64,000 nt of DNA from Styela clava (Eukaryota > Chordata > Ascidiacea > Stolidobranchia > Styelidae): positions 19,001,135 through 19,065,134 of the forward strand of contig NC_135255.1 of NCBI RefSeq assembly GCF_964204865.1. The letters are read 5' to 3'. Under the pieces are notes generated by a model that searched no databases, was not told where the DNA came from, and saw nothing but the letters and a program-made list of their open reading frames with translations. Shown here in pieces: positions 11,907-24,464 of the stretch. Positions within the stretch are counted from its first letter, which is position 1. The number at the start of each line of letters is the position of its first letter. The translations under genes were made by a program, and so were the position numbers.

Positions 11907-12135
11907 GGGGCTCCCGAAGTATGCGAACCAAGATGGCGGACATCGGAATGTAATATGTGTACTAGGTTAGGGTTAGGCCATAATGTTAGGTATAAATACT
12001 ACGGGAGGCCATGGCTAGTCTTCGAACTGATAATAGGACTAAAATAAGGAAAATTGGAAAAAAATTATCGCCTAACCTGTTACCCATGTTACGTTCCGAT
12101 GTCCGCCATCTTGGTTCGCATACTTCGGGAGCACC
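11907..12135. mobile_element. MITE with perfect 38-bp terminal inverted repeats
   Basis: The left end 11911-11948 begins ctcccgaagtatgcgaacca and is the exact reverse complement of 12094-12131. The interior contains 'ggttagggttaggccataat' and 'actaaaataaggaaaattgg', which recur in the elements at 39871-40075, 40975-41186, 38025-38188 and 60161-60374. It is non-autonomous with no coding capacity; the superfamily is not clear. Confidence 0.85.
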
Positions 12136-13247
12136 AAAAAAAATTAGAAAACTTCGCCTAACAGTCCAAAATGGCCTTACTGATGTATAATCAATTTTAC
12201 TGCCCTGCAACAAGGTCTTTCTTTTTATTGTTGTGCAGAGTATTCGCTTACTTGTTTCGGGACTGTCGCGAAAGTCTCTAACGGGAATCTGGTCTCACCT
12301 CAGCTCGACTTCATCGTGACGCCCCAGAAATTAATGAATGTTTTTTATTCGGCTTATCATCACTGCGACTAACAACTCATTGCTTTTCTACTTCCTATCA
12401 TTTTGTTTAATGACCCGTTTAATAGCAGTGACGTCGATTTACTTTGACAGATCATCGTTCTTCAGGCAAACGCTGAAGCAATTCCCACTGACCGGGTGTA
12501 ACTTCACCAGTTTTCGGGGAATTTTACTTTTCCATGTGACATTTTGAAAGATTCTTATTGTCTTCAGAATTCTTATCATGTTTTTTTTTACCCCCGATGA
12601 TCCGTTATTTAACGCTGCTTGGGTAATCCAGATATAGAACAGTTTTTTTGTATTCGGCATAATTACCAGTTTCGCCTATATTTGATGAACCTTCTTCTGA
12701 TGGTATGAAAAGTCAGTCCGAATTAGCTTTGGATTCTATGATACATTTTTCTTCCTACCTTTTTCAGGTTTTAACACGCATTTTCAATCTGGTGTAGACT
12801 TCAGTGGCTTCTTGAAATGAGATTCGCCATTCTTAGTTCATTTGGCCCTGTTCAAAACTTAATTGTGATCAGGCTTACACTTTCTCTTTGTCAACACGTC
12901 AGGACTATTCTTTCAACTTGACAGCAGAGTGCGTTGTGCGACTCTGATGCCGAAATCACACTCTCTATCGAAAACCTGGATAATCTAGATTTTATAACCA
13001 ATGTTATTGTTAACAGCTGTTATTTTTCATGTTAACTTGCCTCTCTTCTAACTTTTTCTCTGCTTGCTATCTGTAACGCCGCACATCCATTTCTTTCTAG
13101 AAATTGAGAAAAAAGTTATGGCCTAACGGTCGAAAATGTCCTTTAGGATTGAACCTCAAAACTTACCCAGATATTTTATATTCACGCGGTTTTAGCGGCC
13201 TCATCCCCATTCTCTTACTACGCCTAATACCGTTGATTTGAAAAAAA

Positions 13248-13266
13248 TATATATATATATATATTA
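13248..13266. repeat. Short (AT)n microsatellite
   Basis: An alternating AT run of about 18 bp, 'atatatatatatatat', in an AT-rich context. Confidence 0.9.
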
Positions 13267-13404
13267 ATATGCAAAATTCAGGTTGTTCAATAATTTTTAA
13301 TTTTGCAGATTTTACTTCAAACATCATGCAATTTAATTTTTAACGAGAATAGTAAATAAGATCTAAAGTTTTTAACAATATGTTATTGCCTGCCCAGGGT
13401 TCAA

Positions 13405-13790
13405 ATCCCGCGGGGAATATTTATGCTGGATTGTCACCGTTGGGTGGTGACATATAGGCATTTTGCATCAGCTTTCTTTCTTTAGACGGAAAATTGTTAA
13501 ATAGTCCGTATACTTCTTGGAGATTTAGAGTAAGGCCATCAATTTCAATGCTAGCATTTGGATGTTCATCCCATTACTTCTGGATGCCTGTTTACAACTA
13601 ACTTGAGCGCGGCACTCTTGCATCCTGCCTTCTTTCCTTAGATGGCATGTCGTTGAATAGTCGGTAGACTTCTTGGAGACTTAGCGGAAGGTCAACAATT
13701 CTAGCATCTGAACACCATGCATGTTCATCGAATCAATTCTGGATGCCTCGTTTGCAACAAATATTAACGCGACTCTAAATTATTCTGATC
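13405..13790 (-). repeat. Two tandem copies of an unassigned coding-like unit
   Basis: Two adjacent minus-strand copies of about 155 bp read similar peptides. One has IEIDGLTLNLQEVYGLFN then NFPSKERK; the other has IVDLPLSLQEVYRLFND then MPSKERR. Many differences are synonymous (GTA/GTC, TTT/TTC, CCG/CCA, AAA/AAG), as expected of once-coding sequence. A third, poorer copy is at 18535-18710. The first ends in a short tail, NAYMSPPNGDNPA, then a stop. I do not recognise the family. It may be part of the LINE relic on its right or an independent gene relic. Confidence 0.4.
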
Positions 13791-14361
13791 GTCACCATCC
13801 TTCGCATAATTCTGAAAGTATGTAAGTACTCCGCGTAAGATACGATAGGCGCGATGGAGTTGTGCTCTTTGCTAAGGTTTCAAACGTGCATGAGAAAACT
13901 GCTCAAGACCTTGAGGAAATTTAGGTCCGAGCGTGTTTCGTCTTCCCTGAGCACCAATATTGATGCCCAAGTACTTATACACCGCTTATTTTTTTCCCTT
14001 TTACTATCAATCTTGATCGAGAAGGTGCTACTTTTACTGGCGTTAGGACGGAGACCAGATTTTTTGACTTCATTTAGGAAGAGGTCCACATAGTGTTGTA
14101 GTGTTTGTCGCTATTATGGCGTCATCGGTGAATCCTAAAACAGAGACCCTATGACCTTCTAGTTTTGCTCCAAGGATGTGAAGGCTTTTTTTTAATACTG
14201 CGTTGAAGAGTATTTGAGACAAGGGACCTCACACCGGTTGTTTGGTGTATTTTCACGCCACATAAGGTTGTTGTAGCTTTAACGATAAATATTCCGATTT
14301 TCCCTCAAAAAAATCATACAAACTGGCAAAACCTTTATAAGGTTTAATACATGTAAATATA

Positions 14362-15345
<984 letters not shown>

Positions 15346-15512
15346 TACATGCGCCAGTTTACCCACATTCAACACACAAACATATATTCAAAATAAAAAT
15401 GACACGAACGGGTATCAAATTGGTGTAACATAAACAGTCGGTGGATCCCAATCAATAAATACACTTTGATAGAATGGAATGCATGGCTGTGGTATGTGTA
15501 TAACAACAGTTT
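15346..15512. other. Short spacer of the LINE relic
   Basis: This lies between the mariner right end and the recognisable reverse-transcriptase core. No conserved motif is visible. Confidence 0.5.
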
Positions 15513-16900
15513 CTATGAAAATATGGAATAAAAAACACTCATTGCCGTAAAATGGTGATGCTGTAGTTCAATTTCATTCCAAAAATAACACTGTGACAAA
15601 AGCAGCAGCAGCTCGTGAGGTACCCTTATGGCGGCACGTCTGATACTCGAGTGGTGGACTGAGTCGAATGCCTTCCTCAGGTCTAAAAATGCTATTTGCA
15701 ACGAATTGTGTTGTTGTCTAGCATTTACCAATAGGGCGTCGAGCAACATGATGTTTTCTGCGCAGGATCTTATAAGCCCCGGTATATCATTGGGCCTATC
15801 GTGATAGGTCTGAATTCTTCCAGGATTTTCGAGGAGGGCACCTTCGGTATTAGTACCGTTCTTAATCTTCTTTGGGGTCGAGGTTGACTGCAGCTCAGCA
15901 TCCACAGGTTGAACATCTTCGTGATGGTGGTCAAGGAAAGAGACTCGGTCCGGGAGATGATTCAGTTAGTCCTTTGATTGTACCACGGACTACCTCCTTG
16001 ATCATCGGCTCAATCATCTCCCATGCTGTTGATCTTATATTGATTGTCATCAATCTTCAGAGCTTCTATGGTCTTGAACCCCTTTTCATATTCATGCCTG
16101 CGCTTCATCCGGTTATACAGTTTTCTAGGGGATTGTCTCACATGTAGTGTATGTAAGCCTCTGGAAGAAACTGATGAGTGGGAGGTCATCTCCAAAGCAT
16201 GTCCGTCGAGTATAGATGTCAATTAGTTTTCGTAAAGTCCGGAGGTAGATGGCCTGGTCAAGTATTCCCCAGGTAGAGTGCTCCGGTCTTTCTAGGCTTT
16301 CAAGATATAGACAGATGTTCTTTTTCCAACTGCTTTCGAAGGTGGAAACTACTGGATGCGTTTCTGAGGATGTTATGTCGAAGGTTGTTATTGTTCTCTT
16401 CTACGATCTGCCGTTCGCATTCAGAATGGACCTTTTGAAGGTGGGCGTATTTGTTCTTCTTGCACCAGGCGTATTTCTTCTTAAGCCAGCTAAAAATTCT
16501 CCTCCTGGTTTCACCTCGCTCAAGTTTGTACTGGGACATTTTCTTGATGGAATGATATTGGGTGTTGCTTCCTCCTATGTACCCCTAGACCAGATTTAGT
16601 GGTAAATTCACGGTCACAAAAAAGGTAAGAGGGGGTCACTACTCTTTGGGATCTCAGCGGTTTCCAAACTACATCTCCCTGCGGATGCAAGGGATTCAGT
16701 GAATTTTTTTGTTTGTTAGTACCGGGTTTGGATAAATCCGAATGAGGGTGGAAACCCAAAATGGAATATCTAATCCCATTCGATTTGAGGCATTGTCTGA
16801 CTCTCGCCACGTGGAGTCTTCGGATGGGCACGTATTCTCTTTTGAGTTGTGCACCCTTGCTTCAGCGGGATAAACTCAACCCACTTCTGAGAGGTCGAAA

Positions 16901-17475
16901 GCACACAATATCTGTATTGCCGAATGTCCATATATTGTAACGTCGTTCAACCTAATTGACTTATTTCAAATAGTAGGTAATGGCAATTTTTGTGCCAGGA
17001 CGGGAAACTAGATCAACAATCTTATTCGCGTGGCATGAATCATTCACATGAAAAGCTAGCTTGTCATCGTAAATATAAAAAATAAAATGAGACAATTCAT
17101 AATATCATTAAATGGATTTGACATTGAGTTGATTTCCAGCATACCATGTTTGATTAGCATAATACAAATTATACAGTCAATAGTATTCACAGTCCATGAT
17201 GTATGTATGAAGGTTTAATTCCAATATTTGAATAATTCCCATGATTCAATTGATTTGTATTCTACCATAACAATATCGTCAACATGATATAGAGATCCAA
17301 TTTATCCATAGAGGTTGTGTATTACCATATCACATATTTTAAAAAAATGAAAAAAAGCAATGTTAGACATGAAATAATACGACCATAATTCTTATCCTAT
17401 AAATAACATTTTAATATAATACAATAAACATAACATTAAATTATAATATTTCTATGCAAATAAATATCTAAAGCA
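16901..17475. other. AT-rich stretch without features
   Basis: Strongly AT-rich, with no open frame of note, repeat or RNA gene recognised. Confidence 0.6.
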
Positions 17476-18360
17476 TTACAGAGTTTCAATTTTCCCATCA
17501 CTTAATTTCTCCTCTTCTTCAATAAATTCACTCATAGCTCTTATTGATCCTAACATAATACATTTCAACATAGTACGAAGTATGGATTGATAAGTTTCCA
17601 ATTCTTGAAATATTATGCCATTTCTGAAATTCCAAATTGCTGCTTTACCAAAAGAAATAATTCGATTCAATACATCTTGAGTAAAAATACTATGTTCTGT
17701 ATAACTTAGTAAATTTAGCCATTTCCAAAAATATTTTATTTAATAACAGTTGAAAAATAAATGCATACAATTTTCTATCACTCTGTTACAAAATACACAA
17801 TTGCCATTCGTTTCATCCGATCTCCAGTCGGAGATGTAAAATCTTCCAACCTAAGATCTGATATTTTCTTGGAATATAAATTGCCCACACTTTATTCCAA
17901 TTAAAAGTTGGGTGTAATCTAAATTTGAATGTAATTTTACTTCTTTTCGGTTTTTTAAATAATCTTCTATATAGTATTTTTATCGTGAGATTTTCTGAAA
18001 AAGCGTATTTAAAAGACATCACGACAGGGTTAACTTATGACTGATTTTTTCTCCCAACATATCTTTCTATTCCTGAGAAATATATCTTAAAATTTCCTGA
18101 ACACAGAAAATCACTTTACTAACTTTATCCTTCGCTTCATTTTCAGCCAGACTTATTATCTTATCTTCTCTATATATTTTTTCAGTAATTTGTTTACATG
18201 ATAATTTGACAATATGCTCTGCCACTCCATGGTGCTTTGGCACCATTGGTCAATTTCCACAACCATTCCAGTTGTATACTTTTGATCTGCAATTACATAT
18301 CAATACATCTTAAACCACCCTGCATTTTATTGGCACAGCATACACTCCTGCTTGTATATT
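17476..18360 (-). mobile_element. 3' end of a degraded LINE (reverse-transcriptase C-terminus with zf-RVT-like motif)
   Basis: The minus-strand frame near 17800-17930 reads HPTFNWNKVWAIYIPRKYQI then GWKILHLRLEIG, and continues to CVFCNRVIENCMHLFFNC. This matches the W..(V/I)W...P.K...W..LH.RL...C.FC..E...HLF..C pattern that follows the reverse transcriptase in many LINEs. Upstream, near 18250-18340, a fragment with GGL-like and W..RL-like positions fits the preceding thumb region. The frame downstream (17476-17670) is the element's C-terminal tail. Stops and shifts show it is inactive. The clade (L1/Tx1 or CR1-like) is not decided. Confidence 0.55.
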
Positions 18361-19616
18361 CTTGTTTTTCCCCTAATTAAATTTACAAATTACCTTTTTT
18401 AAAGTTGGCAAAAAATTATAAGGTACTATTCCGAAAGATGCTAAATCCCATTACTTCTGGATGTAACAAACATGTGCGCAACTCTCAATGATTCTTCTAT
18501 CATATTAACTATAAATTTGGCGAACAATATAAAAAGTCGTTGAATATTCCTTCTATATAATATACTTCTATATGAATATACTTCTTGGACACTTAGAAGA
18601 AAGTCATTAATTTCAATGTTATCATCTGAAAATGATGTTTATCCCATTTTTTCTCGTTTGCAACAAAAATGAGCGCGACTCTCAATGATTCTGATATCAT
18701 ACATTGCTTATTATTGAATTTGGCTCACAATATTCAACCCTGTGTCCTTTGGATGTTACTGTTCTCTTCGACAGCGGTTCAACTAGTTGTGCCTCGATTT
18801 GGGAAAACTCGGGATAAGCAAGAGATACAAATGATGAGTGTTTTTACATGCGCTTTACAACTCTGATGCCAAAATCACGTTCTCCGTCAAAAACGTGGAT
18901 ATTCTAGAATCAAAGTAGCTTGCTCCGTCAACTTCCTTTGTGACATTTCGGTACTACGCATCCATGACCTTCACTCTCGTCACGGGTCAAAACAAACGAC
19001 CTGAGATAACTTCGAACTTTTCTGGTTTTCATGCGCATTTTTAATCTGACGTAAATTTCGGTTTTCCCTGCAGGTACGGCAGTATTGTTCGTTTCTTCTT
19101 TGGTCCTGTTTAAAGCCGAATGTTGATCAGACTTACACTCCTTTGTAAGATATTCTTGGGATACGTTGTACGACTCTTGATGCCTGAATCACGTACTCTA
19201 TAGAGAAAATGGATAATTTTTTTGTTGCCACATAAATTCTAATGCCAAACGAAATTTTCGTATAGAGATTTTTTAATGTTGAATCAGAATAAATTGCCCC
19301 AATTTTTTGTATTGTGATTTCATTGTTTTTTCAACACATTCCACACAAGTGCAAATCCGCATCCATGCATATTGGTTTTTCCTCGTCATATTGTTTGTGA
19401 TTAGTTGAAAAGTGACTTTCTAAATCTGTAAAGGAATATTCCTTTCCCTTTGTTAATTTGGTCATTTTTCACGTATAGTTTAAATTCAACCCTCTCAAAG
19501 CATGCCATGTCGACAGATCACAGCGTTGATTGTGAAAACGGCAGGATTTTAGAAAACTAAACACACAACAGGAAAAACTATTTTCCGAATCGTACATAAA
19601 TCATATAAATACTTTG
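18361..19616. repeat. Mixture of degraded repeated units
   Basis: It contains a copy of the QEVY-type unit (18535-18710), a partial copy near 18445-18520, and a segment near 18840-18900. The last shares 'gactctgatgccgaaatcac'-type sequence with 12938-12960 and 19170-19190. A third copy of a minus-strand 'LNR-K-E...EIYVRLKMR' coding-like unit is near 19025-19145. No intact gene is seen. Confidence 0.5.
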
Positions 19617-20650
19617 GGGTTTAAATGTCATCTTGGAATTTGAAAGCGCTGATGCCCTTTTTCATATCAGGTTTGATAAATTGATAAGGCAATGCAGAAC
19701 AGAAAATTTCACTTCTTTCGTAAAAAAATCGGGATCTTCTTACTTTGATTCAATGTGAATGACTCCAGCCTCCTGTCGGTTTATCGTGTTGATCTCTGCC
19801 GTAAAAGATAAAAACAGTGTTCAACTGCTCAATTATTCTACTAAAAACAAAAAAAATGTTACCTTTGCCTGCCTCTTCTAACCCTGAAAAGTTTTCCCCC
19901 AACGCTAAAGCAAAACAGCGAATAAACTGTCACAATCATTTAATGTACATGGATAAAATAGGGCAGGGCATTCCACATCGGGATTTCTGAGTCTCTGAAT
20001 AAGTTTGTCAAGCTACATTAACAAGATTAGTCTATCTCAAATGACTTTTACACTCGAGGTGTTTTTGGAAAATTCTCGTTGTTTTCTTTTAGTCCTCATT
20101 ACTTTATCCTCAGCCTTCTTATCGTTGTTTTTTTTTTTACCCCCGATGATGCTATGCTGGATAATTTAGATACAAAACAAACGGTAATGGGGAATGTTTC
20201 ATGAACCTTTTTCGGATGTTATAACAATAAATTAGAATTAGTTCTAATTACCTGTGCTTTGGGCTTCCTGCTTTAGATAGCTTTATCATTTCTGGTTGTA
20301 CCGCGCATTTTCAATTTGATGTAGATTTCGGGAGGGTTTCTTGCACTTAGATATGGTCGGGGTTTCTCCTTGATCCTGTTCAAAACTGAATTGTGATCAT
20401 ACTCTTTGTTAACACGTAGGGATGCAGAACCTAAAAACATACCCAAGTATTTTATACTCACCTAGCCTCACCCTTCTCAACCATACTACGTCTAAGACCG
20501 GTATTTTGTTGATTTGATGGCACAACTGAAGTTAAAAAAGAATGTAATAGTATGCAAAATTTATTTTGTTCAATAAAATTTAATTGTGTAAATTTTTCAG
20601 ATCAGGCAACTTTTGGCCAGAATAGAAAAAAATCCTATTTTGAACAATAT
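19617..20650. repeat. Paralogous duplicated locus lacking the hAT insertion
   Basis: It is colinear with 7190-7267 plus 11577-13400 but has no 4.3-kb element at the junction (near 19695, 'aggcaatgcagaacag'). It retains a short minus-strand frame (20273-20461) reading NSVLNRIKEKPR then PPEIYIKLKMR, shared in decayed form with the other copies. What the ancestral segment encoded is unknown. Confidence 0.6.
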
Positions 20651-21080
20651 TCTTCTATAGGCTTCCCAAGAAGTTTGTTCGCGGTGTGGAGCATCGTGCT
20701 AATGGTTCGGCGGCTCAAAAACTAAAAAGTACTAACCAATCAACCAGCGCAGTATGAAAGTTGCCAGTCGATATTAAAAGTTTAGGAAATGACACTCAAA
20801 ACCAGGTTCTGCTCTAGCTGCACAAAAAACTAATTCAATGTGCCGTGCCGGAGAACTGAAATATAATTTTTGATTCCAGAAAGAAAAAGTTTTCTCGCGG
20901 AATGCGCCATCAGTCTGCGATTGACTATCGCGTGACGTTTGATGTCGCGGACTCGGGTAAAATCATCAAAGACTCGGGCCGAATCCGAGTATCAAATTAA
21001 GAGAGATTCGGCCATGAATTCGAATCTTGTCGCATCCCTAAAAAGCTGCAATGCGTAAAAAAGCCACATGGTCATTCTTT
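20651..21080. other. Repeat-derived stretch with a hAT-like end
   Basis: Near 20945-21040 there are 'gactcgggccgaatccgagt' and a terminal 'cttgtcgcatcccta'. This resembles the right terminus of the large hAT element (gtggcatcccta with GATTCGAATC-type subterminal repeats). It is probably a truncated relative; no left end was found. Confidence 0.4.
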
Positions 21081-21088
21081 ATTTAGCA

Positions 21089-22817
21089 CAGTGATTCCCA
21101 AAGTGGGCGATAACGCTACAGAGGTGGGTGGAAAAGTCGAAGGGGGCGATTTCTAGAAACCTGTTTTTGTTCGGCGCATCGTGCACCTGATTACTGTACT
21201 CTGCGTGCTTTCGTATGTTTGAATCACGTAGGCAATTATCACACGCGAAAGGATTGCTGGACTCGTCTTCGCAGTAAGATATGGTCGTTTCTGTATCCCA
21301 GTGGTCGGCAAAATACGGCGGCCGAAGTAAAATAATCAGGCCCGGGACGCTCCACTGAATGGACCGTTCCCCGACCTTTGACACCGGAAAATTTTTCCTA
21401 TACTTCATCATTTTAAAATTTTCGATGCGTATTTTAAGAGTGGTTTTGCGAGTTGTTTCCTGTAAAACGGGGTATTTGTTTCAAACTATCATTCTAATTC
21501 ATACCATTCAACAATCTGTTTTTTAAAAATACCAGTAAAGAATTTTAGCCTAGTCTATCAAAGATATTTCTACACCAAATTTTTGCCTACTGTAAATAAA
21601 CTGAAACTTCTGACTTCTGGGGAGACAAAGTGATCATTGACTTTTATTATTATTTATTTATATTTAAATTTCCGAAAAACAACTAAAAACTAACGAATAT
21701 ATTTCAAAAACGCCAAAATGAGGTAATTTTCACGACCACGCCTGAAAATCTGTCTGAGTGAGAAATGTGTCTGAGCGGATGCAAAAGAGGGCATTGCTAG
21801 AGTAGTAAATTACATTTTTTTATGTAACAGAATTTATCGTGAGGCACGTTCAGACAAAATTTTATTATATCCTTAAAATTATATTGAACAGCTTCTCGTT
21901 TAACGAGTCTACATTTCAATTATAATTAGACAATAGGAAACACGCAGAAAAGTTGATGCTTAGTGCAGGGGTTCAATAGCGCAGTAAATATTAGAATGTA
22001 TATGCAATGCAATAGTGAAATAAAATTCATATTCTATTCGAGGGATTCATCACTGCTTAATTTTTGTGAGAGTGTATCTTCTTAAAGAATATCTTCATCA
22101 AAATTTGACAAACCTTGCGATAACATTCATTTCGATGTTTGGAAGTACATATGTGTGCGAACAATTATTTTCGAAAATGAACATTACAAAGAACAAGCTA
22201 GAACTAGGATAAGTGATGCCCATTTAGAAAATCTTCCAATCTTGGCGTCGTAAAGCTATCAGGCGTGATGCAGCAACAAGACAGTGTCACATTAAATGTC
22301 ATTGCAATAATTTTTTAATAAGACGACTGAGTTGAGTTCACGAATTGTCACGGTTTTTGCCCGCAGTTCCGTTTTTAACTTTCAAAAAATATATGCGACC
22401 CGCAAAAGATTAGCAACCCTAAATGTAAAATGGGGCGAATTTAAGGAGTTAAATGCTATAAGGCAAGAGTACACGGCGGTTTTTAAGGAGGTAGAACCTT
22501 AGATTCTTTCATTTCCGACCGCTAATATGATGGGGGGTTTTCAGCTGTGCTACTATTGCTATCAAAACAACAAAATGGCCTTTCCATCATGAAACAGGGT
22601 AATTTTGGATATTATAAATAAACTCGCTGAAGAACACCAAGCTCATCCATCTCATTAAAAAATACTATAAACTATGATTTGTCTCGTTATTCGGTCTGTA
22701 ATATATTCGTTTCAGACTTTACATTTTTTTCGCAGTGCCGGGGGCCGATGAACTTGTATAAATAAACTACTGTAGGGGGGGGGGGGGGGGATGGTACAAA
22801 AAGTTTGGGAACCACTG
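21089..22817 (+). mobile_element. Non-autonomous hAT element, 1.7 kb, with decayed transposase
   Basis: The left end starts CAGTGATTCCCAAAGT; the right end, read on the minus strand, starts CAGTGGTTCCCAAAC. The 8-bp repeat ATTTAGCA flanks it exactly at 21081-21088 and 22818-22825. A plus-strand frame near 22125-22245 reads MFGSTYVCEQLFSKMNITKN, then after a one-base slip RISDAHLENLPIL. This is the hAT C-terminal dimerisation motif (...EQLFS.M...K...R..D.HL...L.I). An N-terminal remnant (RRKVDA) lies near 21945. Both point to a ZBED5/FAM200-type parent. The element is dead but was mobilised as a unit. A run of more than ten G residues is at 22777-22790. Confidence 0.85.
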
Positions 22818-23185
22818 ATTTAGCAAATTTTTGTTCCTTTGAGAAGATCGTAAAAAGAAAATTTATTTTGTTTTTTTTCAAGATTTACGTATTCGAGTCA
22901 CCATCGATCCTAATAACCAGTATAATTAATCATCTACATCTTTTCACGACCCACTACGATTCCTTTTGCGACCCACAGTTTGGCATGATGTAGCGTAATA
23001 TTCAATCCATAATAACTACGGAAATTCAAACTGTCTTGTGTTCAACTCGAGATTGCTTTCAACATGAAAAAATATTACCTAATACATGATATGGCGACCC
23101 AAAAAAAAAAATCAGGCCAAAAATTCAACTCAAAAGCGATTTATTCGCCGGGAAATACGTTAAATTAAAAAATGATCTTGCGGGA
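22818..23185. other. AT-rich stretch without features
   Basis: Apart from the right target duplication at its start, I see no gene or repeat here. Confidence 0.5.
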
Positions 23186-23522
23186 CACTAATGTGCGCGG
23201 CGCGGCTCAACGGGCTAAGAGTTAGGAATACGCTCGCCACCGCACCTCTAATTACTCTGCGTGGGTTCGCAGGTTCGAATCCCATGCAGGGATGGTTATG
23301 TGCGAGAGGATTGCTGGACTCCTCGCCTTCGTTGGGTGGTTCATGTAACCGCTGGTCGGTAACGGCTTCCTCCACCACCAAGTCCATGCTTCCGAAAAAC
23401 AATCAATATAACTAATCCCATACCCGACTTGGAATGGTAACCGGACGAGAAGCCGTGGTTCGCCATATGGATAAGCCGTCTTATCGGCTTTCCTCTTCCC
23501 CGGGATAAATATGTAAATCCTA
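23186..23522 (+). mobile_element. tRNA-derived SINE, full-length-like copy
   Basis: The left part has a degenerate A box (ggctcaacgggctaag) and a canonical B box (ggttcgaatccc) near 23272-23283, as in a tRNA-derived RNA polymerase III promoter. The body 'ggattgctggactcctcgcc', 'gtaaccgctggtcgg' and 'tcttatcggctttcctc', and the tail 'gggataaatatgtaaatcc', recur at 29252-29525, 37139-37430 (inverted), 47405-47625 (inverted), 50633-50945 and elsewhere. This makes it the best consensus-like copy in the window. Confidence 0.85.
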
Positions 23523-24455
23523 CTGGCCAGCGGCACCCTGGTTGGGAACCACTGGAATAGACGATAACGATGCAAATGATCCGAATTTAGATTTTTCTTG
23601 TACAGCAAAAGGAATAAAGAATAATGAAATAGTCTGTCGTTTCCAAGCATTGAGAATTTACTTATTTGCCCAAGCATGCTTTTCTGTAGATAACAACTTA
23701 AAAAAACCGTTGTTCAATGTTACTTACATTCACGTGAACGTCCGAACGGGACCAATTAGAATTGATTTTACATGTGATACGTTCGTTTACAATGTTAGCG
23801 GGAAACAAACAAAATAACGCATTCACCTTCAGCAAGTACGCTAGCGTTGCGCTATACAGCAACGAGAACATGTTTATGCTGGATGGCTGATCGCAATAGC
23901 GGGACTTTCGGCTGACTTGTCGGGACGAGGCACTAAAAAGCGGGACGTATGGTAAGCCTAGTTATATAATCATGGAGAATTTTAACATCTTCTCGCACAT
24001 AGTTATCTCCCGCCAGCAAATGAACCCATACAGGGTGATCATAGGTGCAATGGCAAGTATATTTGTAACGCTTAGCACGATGCGCCAAAGGGATAAAAAC
24101 CATGCTGTCGTACATTGAATAGAAAAAATTTATATTTGTTGTCAATTACTAAGGGCCACTACCATATCTTCAAAATTTGTTATGTGGTTTCATTTAGTTT
24201 GATAATTGACACAAGTCATGGCCCATTACAAAAAAATAAGATTGACCGAGTACAGTATGTTTAGTTTAAACTGAATTTTTTGGAATATCTTTCTATCAAT
24301 TTGTATGAGTGTTTCGAGAAAATACTTGGATCACATATTTGAGGAAAAATCAAAAAAGCATATTCTTAATGATTACTGAGGCATATAGACGTTACAAATC
24401 ATGGTCCAAATAAACATCAATAAAAACCAAAGTCTGTAGACCGCTACTTAATCCA
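23523..24455. other. No gene recognised upstream of the zinc-finger cluster
   Basis: Short unrelated frames only. No splice-supported exon, RNA gene or mobile-element end was identified. Confidence 0.5.
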
Positions 24456-24464
24456 TTTATTCTC

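Larger units (their letters stand above)
11577..13400. repeat. Right part of the duplicated locus (paralogous to 19700-20650)
   Basis: Colinear islands match the second copy. 11700-11735 ('cttcgatatgggtgattcc') matches near 19740. The run 'tttacccccgatgat' near 12585 matches near 20135. 'cgcattttcaatctg(g)tgtaga' near 12777 matches near 20306. 'acccag/agtattttatattcac' near 13167 matches near 20440. The 'atgcaaaatt...ttgttcaataa' block near 13270 matches near 20550. Together with 7190-7267 this gives one ancient duplicated segment. It also contains a MITE at 11907-12135. No gene is recognised, though short coding-like pieces recur (see findings). Confidence 0.65.

Noticed and set aside
22777..22790. 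G-quadruplex candidate
   Set aside because: A plain G homopolymer within a dead hAT element; likely a slippage product, and its length may be a sequencing artefact.
23270..23290. tRNA gene at the ggttcgaatccc site
   Set aside because: No cloverleaf around the A and B boxes, and the same sequence recurs many times with a long non-tRNA body, so it is a SINE.
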